A stretch of DNA of 64,000 nt from JADHLJ01 sp038146985 (GTDB lineage Bacteria; Pseudomonadota; Alphaproteobacteria; Thalassobaculales; Thalassobaculaceae). Numbering within the stretch: position 1 is the first letter of the stretch; every line of letters starts with the position of its first letter. Both the position numbers and the translations under genes were made by a program. The notes beneath the pieces were generated by a model. That model made no database searches and was not told the origin of the DNA. It saw nothing but the letters and a program-made list of their open reading frames with translations. The stretch covers positions 62,001-126,000 of the forward strand of contig JAYQSQ010000001.1 in the NCBI GenBank assembly GCA_038146985.1. The letters are read 5' to 3'. Below, in pieces: positions 17,866 through 26,627 of this stretch.

Positions 17866-18040
17866 GTCACCCCCACGGCATTTTTCTCGATTGATCCCCC
17901 ATGTGGCCGGCGTTCCGCTTCACCGGGGTTTCGTTGGCGGCTAGTCTATCCGGGAACGCGGCCGCCGGGAGAGACCCCGGTGAAATATCCGATAGTGGCT
18001 AACGACCGCGGCCAGGGTTCCCGACCGTACGGAGACAGTC

Positions 18041-18937
18041 ATGCGCAAACCGATCGAATTCTACAGCGAGGGCGTGAAGCTCGACGGCGATCTGTTCCTG
18101 CCTGATGATCTGAAACCCGGCGAGAAACGCGCCGGCGTGGTGCTCTGTCATGGCTATACCGGGGTCAAGGACCTCTATCTCCCCGACAATGCCGCCGTGC
18201 TGAACGAGGCGGGCTATGTGGTGCTGACCTTCGACTACAAGGGCTGGGGCAAGAGCGAGGGCCAGCGCAGCCGTCTGGCGCCGTTCTCGCGCATGGCCGA
18301 CGTTCTCTCTGCCGTGACTTTTCTCGGCATCCAGGAGGCGGTCGACAAGGACCAGATCGGCATCTACGGCACCAGCTACGGCTGCGCGACCGTGGTCTTT
18401 GCCGCGGCGATTGATCCGCGGGTGAAATGCACCGTCGGGGTGATCGGCATGGGCCATGGCGGGCGCTGGATGCGCAGCGTGCGCCGGCCCGACGAATGGG
18501 TGGACCTGCTGGAGCGTTCCGAGAAGGACCGCGAGAAGCGGGTGGTAAGCGGCCAATCGGAAATGGTGGCTCGCGAGGAGATCCTGCTGCCGGACCGCCA
18601 ATCGGCGGCGCTGGCGGCGGCGGCGCGGGCGGGCAACCCGAACGCGGTCGGCAAGATCCCGCTCGAATTCATCGATGAGACCCTGCAGTTCCACCCCGAA
18701 TGGGTGGTCGACAAGATTTCGCCGCGCCCGCTGCTGCTGATCGCCGCCGGCGACGACCGCCTGGTACCGCCGGAGGATTGCAAGTCGCTCTATGACAAGG
18801 CGCTGGAGCCGAAAAAGCTGGTGACCGTGCCGGGCTTCGGACACTACGAAATTTATGTCAAACCGGCCTTCGATGTGGTCATGGACGAGACCGTGGCATG
18901 GTTCAACCAGTACATGCCGGCCCGGCCGGCGGCGTGA
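18041..18937 (+). CDS. Alpha/beta hydrolase (dienelactone hydrolase/serine aminopeptidase-like)
   Basis: A 298-residue alpha/beta-fold hydrolase. GVVLCHGYTGVKDLY gives the oxyanion loop, IGIYGTSYGCAT the nucleophile elbow, AAGDDRLVPPEDC the acidic residue and PGFGHYEIY the catalytic His. The overall plan, N-terminal strand-rich part plus core, matches the peptidase S15/dienelactone-hydrolase-like group. The substrate is unknown. It reads away from the reductase gene, sharing a ~175-base divergent promoter region. Confidence 0.83.
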   Translation: MRKPIEFYSEGVKLDGDLFLPDDLKPGEKRAGVVLCHGYTGVKDLYLPDNAAVLNEAGYVVLTFDYKGWGKSEGQRSRLAPFSRMADVLSAVTFLGIQEAVDKDQIGIYGTSYGCATVVFAAAIDPRVKCTVGVIGMGHGGRWMRSVRRPDEWVDLLERSEKDREKRVVSGQSEMVAREEILLPDRQSAALAAAARAGNPNAVGKIPLEFIDETLQFHPEWVVDKISPRPLLLIAAGDDRLVPPEDCKSLYDKALEPKKLVTVPGFGHYEIYVKPAFDVVMDETVAWFNQYMPARPAA

Positions 18938-18990
18938 GGGGGCAGATCCGCGCTTTTGAGCCGACTGCCGTCGTTGCCTCCCCCCTCTTT

Positions 18991-19073
18991 CGTCGCGCCA
19001 GCGAAAGCTGGTGCTAAGCCGGCTCTACCTTCAAGCCGTTCCGACAAAAGCGCCAGCTTTCGCTGGCGCGACG
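18991..19073. repeat. Dispersed palindrome ('CGTCGCGCCAGCGAAAGC' family)
   Basis: Inverted repeat between convergent genes. Arms 18991-19014 and 19050-19073 match over 24 bases with one G-T-type mismatch, separated by about 35 bases. The same core (CAGCGAAAGCTGG) recurs at 39878-39943 and in altered form at 38023-38073. It may help terminate both flanking genes. Confidence 0.8.
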
Positions 19074-19152
19074 GGGGATGACGGGTCCTCGATACGGAAG
19101 GGCTTCGGCGCGTCGCGAATTAGCGCGGTGGTAAGTTTGGGTTTCCGTTCTT

Positions 19153-20418
19153 CTAAGTGGATTTGCCGGTCTCGTCCTGGCTCTCTCCCCAGACCCACAA
19201 GACCAGCAGGACGAACAGGCCCTCGGCGGAGATGATCGCGAGCGCGGCGGGCACCCCGAAGGATTCCGCCATCCAGCCGACATTGAAGAAACCGATCGGG
19301 CCGCTGCCGATGCACAGCGTGAGAACGCCGAGCACCCGGCTGCGGAACTCCGGCGGAGCGGCGAGATAGGTGAGGGTTCCCTGCATCGCGGCGAAACAGG
19401 CGCTTGCGATCCCGGTCACCACGAGCGCGAAGGATATCGAAAAGAAGGAATGATGCGGGCCGCCCGCGACATAGGTCAGCAGCCCGAGATAGCCGATCGC
19501 CGACAGGTTCAAAAGCGTGCCGCCGAGATAGATCCGGAAGAAGAAATCCGGCCTGGCGAACATGGCGACCATCATGGCGCCGATGAAGGCGCCCAGACCC
19601 TCCATGCTGGAAATCACGCCGACATAAAAAGGCGTTAGGCCGAGATACTCGCGCCCGATGATCGGGATCATCGAGGTGAAGGGAAATCCCCAGAGATTGA
19701 AGACGATGGTGATGATGAGAATGCGCCGGAGCGGTCGGTCGCCGATGACGAAGCGAATGCCGCCGACAAGATCGCGCAGAAAGGACGGTGCGGCGGCCGG
19801 CGTGATCCTTTCCGGCAATTGAGCGATCAGCATCAGGATCAGGCAGAGGCCGTAGACAATGCCACTGAGGGTGAAGACGCCGAACATGCCGACGGTCTGC
19901 AAAACGACACCGCCGAGCAGCGGTCCCGCCATGCGGGTGGCGTTGCCAGTCGCTGAATCGAGGCTCATCGCCGCCGAGACATTACTGCCGGAGAGATCGC
20001 CGAGGAGGCGGCGGCGGATCGGCATGTCGGTGGCCCAGAAGAGACCGCTCAGGATCGAGGCGGTGGCGATCAGCGGATAGGTCAGTTCGCCCAGATGAGC
20101 GAAAAAGGCCATGATGGCCTGCAGCGCGATGATCAGGGCAATCGACACCGCCAGCAGAATCTTGCGGTTGAGCTGGTCCGCGATGACCCCGACGGCGGGA
20201 CCCAGCAATGTGAGCGGCAGCATCCACAGGATCGGGATCGTCGAGACCAGAAGCGGCGACCCGGTGATCTCGAAGGTGAAGACGCCGAGGGCCAGCAACT
20301 GGAACCAGCGGACGACGCCTGTCAGGCCGCCGATCAGCCAGATGCACAGGAAGTTTCCGTCGCGAACCAGCGCGCGGATCGGAGAGGGCGCCGTATCGGC
20401 TTCGGCTGCGCTGCTCAC
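19153..20418 (-). CDS. MFS transporter (EntS-like efflux family)
   Basis: Twelve-helix major facilitator protein with the MFS_3 layout typical of small-molecule exporters such as EntS. Features are the loop 2-3 motif GVIADQLNRKILL, ATDMPIRRRLLGDL and the symmetrical second half (LTPFYVGVISSMEGLGAFIGA). The reading frame continues far upstream, but those residues are unlike any transporter. I therefore placed the start at a GTG (20418), giving VSSAAEADTAP and ~421 residues, preceded by GGGA. It is divergent from the HlyD-like gene. The exported compound is unknown. Confidence 0.82.
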   Translation of the reverse strand: MSSAAEADTAPSPIRALVRDGNFLCIWLIGGLTGVVRWFQLLALGVFTFEITGSPLLVSTIPILWMLPLTLLGPAVGVIADQLNRKILLAVSIALIIALQAIMAFFAHLGELTYPLIATASILSGLFWATDMPIRRRLLGDLSGSNVSAAMSLDSATGNATRMAGPLLGGVVLQTVGMFGVFTLSGIVYGLCLILMLIAQLPERITPAAAPSFLRDLVGGIRFVIGDRPLRRILIITIVFNLWGFPFTSMIPIIGREYLGLTPFYVGVISSMEGLGAFIGAMMVAMFARPDFFFRIYLGGTLLNLSAIGYLGLLTYVAGGPHHSFFSISFALVVTGIASACFAAMQGTLTYLAAPPEFRSRVLGVLTLCIGSGPIGFFNVGWMAESFGVPAALAIISAEGLFVLLVLWVWGESQDETGKST

Positions 20419-20633
20419 CAGTTCCCGTCCGGGTTTGGTCCCCGACGCGCGGGGGAGGTTTGTTGATCGGTTTCGGCTTTGCTGATAGCGTCGCCGGGTT
20501 CGAGTGCCGATTGTATTCCATATAAGCTGCGCGGAACCAAGACTGGCGGATTGCAAAACACGCCGGCGGGTCCGAAGCGACATGGCGCCCGGACCGGGAT
20601 AGTGGAAACGCCTTTTGGTTTTGAGACGCTGAC

Positions 20634-21725
20634 GTGGCCCTGAAGCAGACATTGAAGGTCGTGATAAGCGGCGGGCTGATCGGCGCGGTGCTTCTGGCCG
20701 GCTACGAGACCCTCTATTGGTTCACCCACGTCTACGAGGATGACGCGCGGATACGGACCGAACTGGCCAATCTGTCCGCCCAGGTGAACGGTCAGATCAA
20801 ACAGGTGCTGGTCGAGGAGGGCGGCCGTGTCACCGCCGGCCAGGAAGTGGTTCTGCTGGAGGACGACGATATCCGCCTCGGCCTGGAGGCGCTTAGAACC
20901 GATCTTGCGCTGAAGCAAAGCGAGGAAGGCCGGCTGCTTTCGGAAAAACAGGCCTTCGAGATCGAGCTCGAATCGAAGCTTCGGACCCAGGCGGAAAAGG
21001 TCCGGGCGGTCGAAAAGGAATACACGGCCATCCAGGATCGTCTCGCCCTGTCCGAGAAGAATCTGGCTCGTGTGGTGTTCCTGCTCCAGAAAAGCCTGAC
21101 CTCGGAGGAGAAGTTCAACGCCGAGAAAGACAAGGTGCTGATTCTGCAGGGCGAGGCATCGGTCGCTGAGGCCAATATCGAGGTGGCGCGGCGGGAATAC
21201 GACCAGCTCAAGTCGACGGCGCGGCAGATCGATGTGTTCCTGGAAAAGATCAAGATCTCCAAGGTCGAGCAGGCCCGCATCCGGGACGACATCCGCCTGC
21301 AGGAGGTCGAACTCAAGAAGCGCCGCATCCACTCGCCCGTGGACGGCGTCGTGGGGCGCATTCACCGCTATGCCGGCGAATATGTCGAGGACGGCGTCAC
21401 CATCGTCATGCTCCACGATCCGGCGCATTTCTGGGTCGAGGCCTATGTCGACGAGAGCCAGATGCGCCATGTCCGGCTCGGTCAGGAAGTGGTGATCGAG
21501 TTCGAGATCTATCCGTTCCGCGAGTTCCTGGGCGAGGTGATCCGGATCGGCAACATCACCACCGCGGAAATGGGGGTGACGACCCTGAGTTCCAACAACC
21601 GCTTCGGCGGCGGGGTGGAGCGGGTACCGGTCCGGATCTCGGTCAACGAGCCACCGCCGAACCTGACCCCCGGCATGCGAGCCAAGGTCAATATCCGGAT
21701 CTACGATAACATCAAGCTTTGGTAG
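20634..21725 (+). CDS. HlyD/EmrA-type membrane-fusion (periplasmic adaptor) protein
   Basis: Single N-terminal membrane anchor (VVISGGLIGAVLLAGYETLYWF), then a split biotinyl-lipoyl-like domain (IRTELANLSAQVNGQIKQV and RIHSPVDGVVGRIHRYAGE). Between them is a long coiled-coil hairpin (about residues 85-230), followed by a beta-barrel domain (FWVEAYVDESQMRHVRLGQ) and a LTPGMRAKVNIRI end. This is the adaptor of a tripartite efflux or secretion system. Its pump may be the divergent MFS gene or one elsewhere. The start is a GTG at 20634. No outer-membrane factor is adjacent. Confidence 0.85.
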   Translation: MALKQTLKVVISGGLIGAVLLAGYETLYWFTHVYEDDARIRTELANLSAQVNGQIKQVLVEEGGRVTAGQEVVLLEDDDIRLGLEALRTDLALKQSEEGRLLSEKQAFEIELESKLRTQAEKVRAVEKEYTAIQDRLALSEKNLARVVFLLQKSLTSEEKFNAEKDKVLILQGEASVAEANIEVARREYDQLKSTARQIDVFLEKIKISKVEQARIRDDIRLQEVELKKRRIHSPVDGVVGRIHRYAGEYVEDGVTIVMLHDPAHFWVEAYVDESQMRHVRLGQEVVIEFEIYPFREFLGEVIRIGNITTAEMGVTTLSSNNRFGGGVERVPVRISVNEPPPNLTPGMRAKVNIRIYDNIKLW

Positions 21726-21932
21726 CGGCTGGGCGAAGGGCCTTAAAGGCTCGTGAAGCCCTTTCCCGTCGTGCCGGCAAAGCCGGTGCTTTAAGCAAAC
21801 GGTGTTTGAGCCTCTGTTTTCCCAGGGGCGACGACAACCGCAAGGGCGGCGGGGATGTGAATCCTAGAGCGGTCGAAAGATTTTTCCGGATACCAATGCG
21901 CGTCCGTGGGGACGGGAAAGCTAATATTGAGC
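21726..21932. other. Intergenic region with a degenerate palindrome
   Basis: Between the adaptor and the convergent GT61 gene. It holds CGTCGTGCCGGCAAAGCCGG near 21768 and GGGGCGACGACAA near 21825, which look like the two ends of a decayed member of the dispersed palindrome families. I see no gene. Confidence 0.4.
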
Positions 21933-23078
21933 TCACGTCGCTTCTCGACGAGCTTTTTCATCATGCCGCGTCAGCGCCGCCTCGACGAGCCCGACGAGTT
22001 CTTTCACATCAACCGGATTATCACTGACATCCAGGAAGCTTCGCCGTTTCTCAGTCACCCGGGTGCAATAGACATGCTCGCATCCTGTGACCCGGCAGAT
22101 CGCACGCCCGCACTGGTCGCTGGCGGGATGGTCGTACTCGATCAGCGTTGTCCCGTGGCGGGCGGCAAGGAAATGCAGGATTGCCGAGCCGAAGGCGCTG
22201 ATCACCACATCAGCATTCGCGATAGCCTGGGCGATCTCCTCGATCGGCACTTGCGTCGGCATGATGTAACGAAGATCGAATTTCGAGAGCGCCTGGACCG
22301 CCTCGTCTTCGTTGGTGGTGTAGCGCCCGCCCGCATCCTTGCGGGAGATGTAGACGACGCGCCTGGGGCCGCCCGTCGGCGGTTTCGCGATCCTGGGATT
22401 GGCCCGTATCCGAGCGGTGTAGGCGAGCAGGGTGGTGGGCTCGAACAGGAAACCGTAATTCACCTGGAATTTCTTCGGGCCGAAGGTGCTGTTCCGAATG
22501 AAGGATTTGGACGGGATGAAGGCGTCCTTCACCCGGCAGGCCGTGGTTCTCGGCACCCCGATCCAACGGCTCTCATCAATCCCAGCGAAGGCGAGGTTCG
22601 ATTTCTCGCGCGCCGACAGATCGTCGGGGACCAGAACCGGCAGCCTGTCGCCGAGGATGTCGTCGCACTGCGTGATACCCATCAGGATGTGCAGGATCTG
22701 ATTGCTGAAGGCGCCGCCCCAGGGCGAAACGCAGAGCACCGGTCCGTCTATGGCCAGGCCGTTGTCGGTAAAGGTCAGGGGCCGGCGACCGTCTTCTCCC
22801 AGCGGGCCGGGATCGCCGAAGCCGGTAACCGCCGGCTCGGTCCGCGCGCGGACCATGTCGGTATCAATGACCGTGTGGGTGGCCTGGTCGAGCGCGAACC
22901 GGTCGATCGGCCGGAAATAGATGTCCGGAGCGTGGACCATGAAACGGTTCAACTGGAACCGGTAGGTCTCGGCCTCATGGCGAATTTCGAATTTCGATAC
23001 CGAATGGCGGAACACGGTCGCCCGCAACCGGTCCGAATGGGCGATCTCGACGCCAGCCCTTACGGTGATTTCCGACAT
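21933..23078 (-). CDS. Glycosyltransferase family 61 protein
   Basis: About 381 residues, starting at MSEITVRAGVEI. The C-terminal half has the GT61 (DUF563) signature: RRVVYISRKDAGGRYTTNEDE, then a helix and IAQAIANADVVISAFGSAILHFLAARHGTTLIE. GT61 enzymes transfer sugars to glycans or glycoproteins. In bacteria they commonly act on surface polysaccharides. The N-terminal half is poorly conserved. The Sel1 lipoprotein gene lies 14 bases upstream on the same strand, so the two are probably one operon. Confidence 0.8.
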   Translation of the reverse strand: MSEITVRAGVEIAHSDRLRATVFRHSVSKFEIRHEAETYRFQLNRFMVHAPDIYFRPIDRFALDQATHTVIDTDMVRARTEPAVTGFGDPGPLGEDGRRPLTFTDNGLAIDGPVLCVSPWGGAFSNQILHILMGITQCDDILGDRLPVLVPDDLSAREKSNLAFAGIDESRWIGVPRTTACRVKDAFIPSKSFIRNSTFGPKKFQVNYGFLFEPTTLLAYTARIRANPRIAKPPTGGPRRVVYISRKDAGGRYTTNEDEAVQALSKFDLRYIMPTQVPIEEIAQAIANADVVISAFGSAILHFLAARHGTTLIEYDHPASDQCGRAICRVTGCEHVYCTRVTEKRRSFLDVSDNPVDVKELVGLVEAALTRHDEKARREAT

Positions 23079-23092
23079 GCCCGGCGCTCCCG

Positions 23093-24322
23093 TTACTCGG
23101 TCACGCCGGTCGCGCGGGCCGGGGGCTGCGCGCCACTTTCCACGGCCAGCACCTTGAGTTTCTCCGCCGCCGTCCGGCTGCCGCTCTCGATCGCGCGGCG
23201 GTACCACGCCGCCGCCAGCCGCCGGTCAGGAACGATCCAGGCGCCGCTGGCATAAAGGTCGCCGACCATCTCCATCGCGCCGGGATAGCCGCCATAGGAA
23301 GCGCGCAGGGCCCAGAACGCCGAGCGGTCCATGTCGCGCGGCATGGCGGTGCCGTCGCGCAGCAGCCCGGCGATCACGGTCTGGGCGAAGGGCACTTCGC
23401 GGCGTGCCTCGGCCCAGAGATAGTCAAGGGACGCCCCGGCCTTGCCCGAGGCGACCTGGAGCAAGGCCGCCTGAAGGCGCGGCAGATCGATATCCTTCGG
23501 TACCGAGCGGCCCGAGGGGCGCCAGGCCGGATCGTCCGCGTCGGCGATGACGTATTGCGGATAGCCGACACCGTCGCGGAAGCCGTGATGCAGCGCGATC
23601 TCGACCAGCCGGCCGCAGACATCGATGGTCCAGAGCTCCTCGGTGTACTCGCTCCAGACCGATCCGTCGCTTTGCACCTCGCGGCGCATCGGCTGGGCGG
23701 CGGTATCGACGATGCGCTGGTCGCTGCAGCGCGACATCCCGGCATATTCAAGCGCGATCTCCTGAATGTCGGCGCGCATTTCCCGCGCCAGCTCGCTGCC
23801 GGCCGTCGTCGTGCCGGGCGTGCTGATCCGCATGTTGGGCGGCGCCTCGGAGCGGGCACCGAACACCGCGTTGTAGGTCCGCTTTTCGCCGCAGCGCTCG
23901 ACCTCGTAGCGCTGGCGCCAGATGCCCTGGGCCGGGTGCTCGGCGCCCTCGGGCATCGCCAGCGGCGGGTCCGGCTGGTGCAGAACCGCGAGCGGGGTGA
24001 CGGTATAGGCGCGTGGACAGTCACGCCCGAGATAGGCGTCGCTGGTGATCGCGGCCTCGACCAGCCGGCGTGCATAGGCGGGGCCGGCGGCATAGTCCGC
24101 GAACCGCACCTCGTCCGGCGACGGCGGCGTGGCCTCGACCGCTTCCGGCGCGTCCGATTGCGGAGAGACGCGCGGCCGGCCCTGCTCGTCGATTCCGGTA
24201 TTGTCGATCTTCAAGGTTGAGATCGTGGCGCTCACGCGGTCCTGAAGGGTCTCCCCCTCGCTGCATCCCGCGAGCACAAGCAGGGTGAGCAGCGCCGCAC
24301 CGAACCGGGGTCCTTCAATCAT
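23093..24322 (-). CDS. Lipoprotein with Sel1-like repeats
   Basis: A 409-residue protein with a type II signal: hydrophobic ALLTLLVLAGC with the lipobox cysteine near residue 20. The middle is a Cys-containing beta-type region of unknown family (about residues 70-270). The C-terminus has helical repeats of Sel1 type (AQTVIAGLLRDGTAMPRDMDRSAFWALRAS and MVGDLYASGAWIVPDRRLAAAWYRRA). It is probably an outer- or inner-membrane-anchored periplasmic protein. It may work with the glycosyltransferase immediately downstream. Confidence 0.75.
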   Translation of the reverse strand: MIEGPRFGAALLTLLVLAGCSEGETLQDRVSATISTLKIDNTGIDEQGRPRVSPQSDAPEAVEATPPSPDEVRFADYAAGPAYARRLVEAAITSDAYLGRDCPRAYTVTPLAVLHQPDPPLAMPEGAEHPAQGIWRQRYEVERCGEKRTYNAVFGARSEAPPNMRISTPGTTTAGSELAREMRADIQEIALEYAGMSRCSDQRIVDTAAQPMRREVQSDGSVWSEYTEELWTIDVCGRLVEIALHHGFRDGVGYPQYVIADADDPAWRPSGRSVPKDIDLPRLQAALLQVASGKAGASLDYLWAEARREVPFAQTVIAGLLRDGTAMPRDMDRSAFWALRASYGGYPGAMEMVGDLYASGAWIVPDRRLAAAWYRRAIESGSRTAAEKLKVLAVESGAQPPARATGVTE

Positions 24323-24473
24323 CTAAGCGTACCGTCAGCCTTTTTCACTCTTCCCATCGTGCCCCGGCGTGGACCCGCTGTCGACAGGGCGGCGCGTCTG
24401 TCGAGCGCGTTGCGCGGCGTTTGCCGAGGGTGTAGGGAAATCCACCTCAATTCGTCGGCGACGGGGATCTTCC

Positions 24474-25301
24474 ATGCAAGCCACTCTCACCATTTCCGGC
24501 AAGACCAGGGTCTATGGCTGCATGGCCGACCCCATCGGGCACGTGCGGGCACCCTCGGTTTTCAACCCGTTGTTCGAAAAGCACGGCGTCGATGCCGTTA
24601 TGGTACCGCTGCACATCCCGCCCGCCGGGCTCGACGCCGTGATCGCGGGCTTGCGCGCGATGCCGAATTTCATGGGGCTCTCGGTCACCCTGCCGCACAA
24701 GCTGCCGATCATGGCCCATTGCGACGAGATCGGCCGTCAGGGCCGGCTGGTCGGCGCGGTGAATTTCGCGGCCTTTGACGAAAACCGCCGGCTGATCGGT
24801 GACAATTGCGACGGCACCGGCTTCGTCAACGGCATGCTGGCGGCAGGCTTTCCGGTAAAAGGCAAGGAAGTGCTGATGCTCGGCTCCGGCGGGGCGGCCC
24901 GGGCGATCGGTTTCTCTCTCGCCGACAGCGGCGTTGCCCGGCTTGCGATCACCAACCGGACCAGGGCCAAGGCCGAGGAATTGGCGGCGGCCATATCCGC
25001 GGCCTATCCCAAGGTTCCCGTTGAGGTCGCCGATCCCAAACCCCAGGGATTCGACATCGTCGTCAACACCACCTCGCTCGGCCTGAAGGAGAGCGACGCG
25101 CTGCCTGTCGATCCGGATCTGCTCGACCCGGCCCAACTCATGGCGGAGATCATCATGAACCCCGTCGACACGCCGATCCTGAGGGCGGCAAAGGCCAAGG
25201 GCTGCCGCATCCATTATGGGCGGCCCATGTTCGACCACCAGGTTTCGATCATCGCCAAACTATTCGGCTATGATTTCCCGGTCCCGGTGAGCGGGTCCTA
25301 G
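24474..25301 (+). CDS. Shikimate dehydrogenase-like (AroE family) oxidoreductase, atypical substrate pocket
   Basis: A 275-residue NADP-type AroE fold. Catalytic Lys76 lies in LSVTLPHK, Asn97 in GAVNFAAF and catalytic Asp113 in GDNCDGTGF. The nucleotide loop is LGSGGAARA and the NADP-specificity loop contains ITNRTRAKA. However, the substrate motif that reads H-S-x-S-P in true AroE reads GHVRAP here, so both shikimate-carboxylate serines are replaced (Val24, Ala26). It may therefore act on a different cyclic acid. The start was set at MQATLTISG because the 35-residue extension is not conserved-looking. A DMT exporter follows. Confidence 0.8.
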   Translation: MQATLTISGKTRVYGCMADPIGHVRAPSVFNPLFEKHGVDAVMVPLHIPPAGLDAVIAGLRAMPNFMGLSVTLPHKLPIMAHCDEIGRQGRLVGAVNFAAFDENRRLIGDNCDGTGFVNGMLAAGFPVKGKEVLMLGSGGAARAIGFSLADSGVARLAITNRTRAKAEELAAAISAAYPKVPVEVADPKPQGFDIVVNTTSLGLKESDALPVDPDLLDPAQLMAEIIMNPVDTPILRAAKAKGCRIHYGRPMFDHQVSIIAKLFGYDFPVPVSGS

Positions 25302-25330
25302 GCGATCCAGGAGCCGCACCGGCAGCCATC

Positions 25331-26218
25331 TTGACCACCTCTCCCCCCTCGCAGGGTTCGGCGCCGGCCATGGCCGGGATCGCCTGGCACGTGGCGGGCA
25401 TGGTGCTGTTCGCCTCGATGGATGCGGTATCCAAGCATCTGGTGACCGATCTGCCGGTGGTCGAGATCCTCTGGGTGCGTTTCGGCTTTTTCTTCGCCTT
25501 CGGTCTTGTTCTCGCCCTTCGGCTGGAAGGGTGGTCGGCTCTGAAGGCTCATGCGCCGTTCCTGCAGATTGCCCGCGGGCTGGCGCTGGTGACCGAGATC
25601 GGACTTTTCACCTATGCCTTCCGTTACCTGAAGCTGGTGGATGCGCATGTCATGGCCGCGATGACGCCGCTCATGGTCATGGCCTTGGCGGTCCCGATGC
25701 TGAAGGAAAAGGTCGGAATCCGCCGCTGGGCCGCGGTCAGCGTCGGGTTCCTGGGCGTGCTGGTCATCCTGCGCCCGGGATTTGACGTGATCGCGCCGGT
25801 CCAGCTTGTCCCGCTGGCCGGCGCCGCATGTTTCGCGCTCTATCTGGTGATGACGCGACTGGCCGCGCGGCGCGATTCAATGGCCACCTCGACCCTCTAT
25901 ACCGGCATGGTGGGATTTGCCGTCCTCAGCCTGATCGCGCCGCTGGAATGGCAGGCCCCGACGGGACAGCAATGGGGCTTTCTGCTGCTCGCCAGCCTGC
26001 TGGGCGTCGCCGCGCATGTGAGCGTGATCAAGGCCCTGTCTCTGTCCGAGGCAAGCGCGCTGCAGCCCTTCAACTACACGATGCTGGTCTGGGCGGCGCT
26101 GATCGGGTTCCTGGTGTTCGGGGATGTGCCGGACCTGTTCACGGTACTCGGAGCCGGGATCATCGTGCTGAGCGGGCTTTACGCTTGGCACCGGGAGCGC
26201 CGGCGCGCCGCCATGTGA
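25331..26218 (+). CDS. DMT-family (EamA) transporter
   Basis: Ten predicted membrane helices in two EamA halves: GMVLFASMDAVSKHLVTDLPVVEILWVRF, DAHVMAAMTPLMVMALAVPMLKEK, and the repeat half SALQPFNYTMLVWAALIGFLVFGDVPD. Such proteins export metabolites or amino acids, and the cargo is unknown. The start is a TTG at 25331 without a well-spaced ribosome site. An internal ATG at 25370 (MAGIAWHVAG) is an equally good candidate. It follows the AroE-like gene by 29 bases and may be co-transcribed. Confidence 0.83.
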   Translation: MTTSPPSQGSAPAMAGIAWHVAGMVLFASMDAVSKHLVTDLPVVEILWVRFGFFFAFGLVLALRLEGWSALKAHAPFLQIARGLALVTEIGLFTYAFRYLKLVDAHVMAAMTPLMVMALAVPMLKEKVGIRRWAAVSVGFLGVLVILRPGFDVIAPVQLVPLAGAACFALYLVMTRLAARRDSMATSTLYTGMVGFAVLSLIAPLEWQAPTGQQWGFLLLASLLGVAAHVSVIKALSLSEASALQPFNYTMLVWAALIGFLVFGDVPDLFTVLGAGIIVLSGLYAWHRERRRAAM

Positions 26219-26326
26219 CCGGGTGCGGTAAATTGACATTTGCCTGGCGGGCGGGGTGACGGGCCGGCAGCGCCATCGTATAGTTGCACAGCATTACTGA
26301 ACCGCTCGACACAATGGAGATGACCT

Positions 26327-26524
26327 GTGAAAGCATTCGCCCTCGCCTCAACCGCATTGTTCGCCTCCTCGGTTCAGGCGCTCGCGCATTCCGGGCACGT
26401 TCCCGTCGCGGGCAGCACCCATGCCGTCGAGCACGCCCTGGGCGATCTTTTGGCCGTCATGGCCGCCGTGGCGGTGATCGGCGCCGGCGTGCTGATTGCC
26501 GCCCGGATCCGCCGCCGCCGGTAG
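26327..26524 (+). CDS. Small histidine-containing membrane protein
   Basis: 65 residues: a signal-peptide-like start (KAFALASTALFASSVQALA), then a short His-containing periplasmic stretch (HSGHVPVAG, THAVEH) and one helix (LLAVMAAVAVIGAGVLIA) ending in RIRRRR. The 'AHSGH' start after cleavage recalls the N-termini of HupE/UreJ-like metal permeases and small alphaproteobacterial proteins of unknown function. I do not assign a role. A purine-rich site (GGAGATGACC) precedes the start. Confidence 0.6.
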   Translation: MKAFALASTALFASSVQALAHSGHVPVAGSTHAVEHALGDLLAVMAAVAVIGAGVLIAARIRRRR

Positions 26525-26627
26525 CGGCCGGCGATATCGCGGACATGGGAGGCGCCGGACTAGGCCCCGGCGCGGTTTTGGGGGTATCGTTCCGGTCAAC
26601 GACCGTCGAACAGGAAGGGTGCACCCC

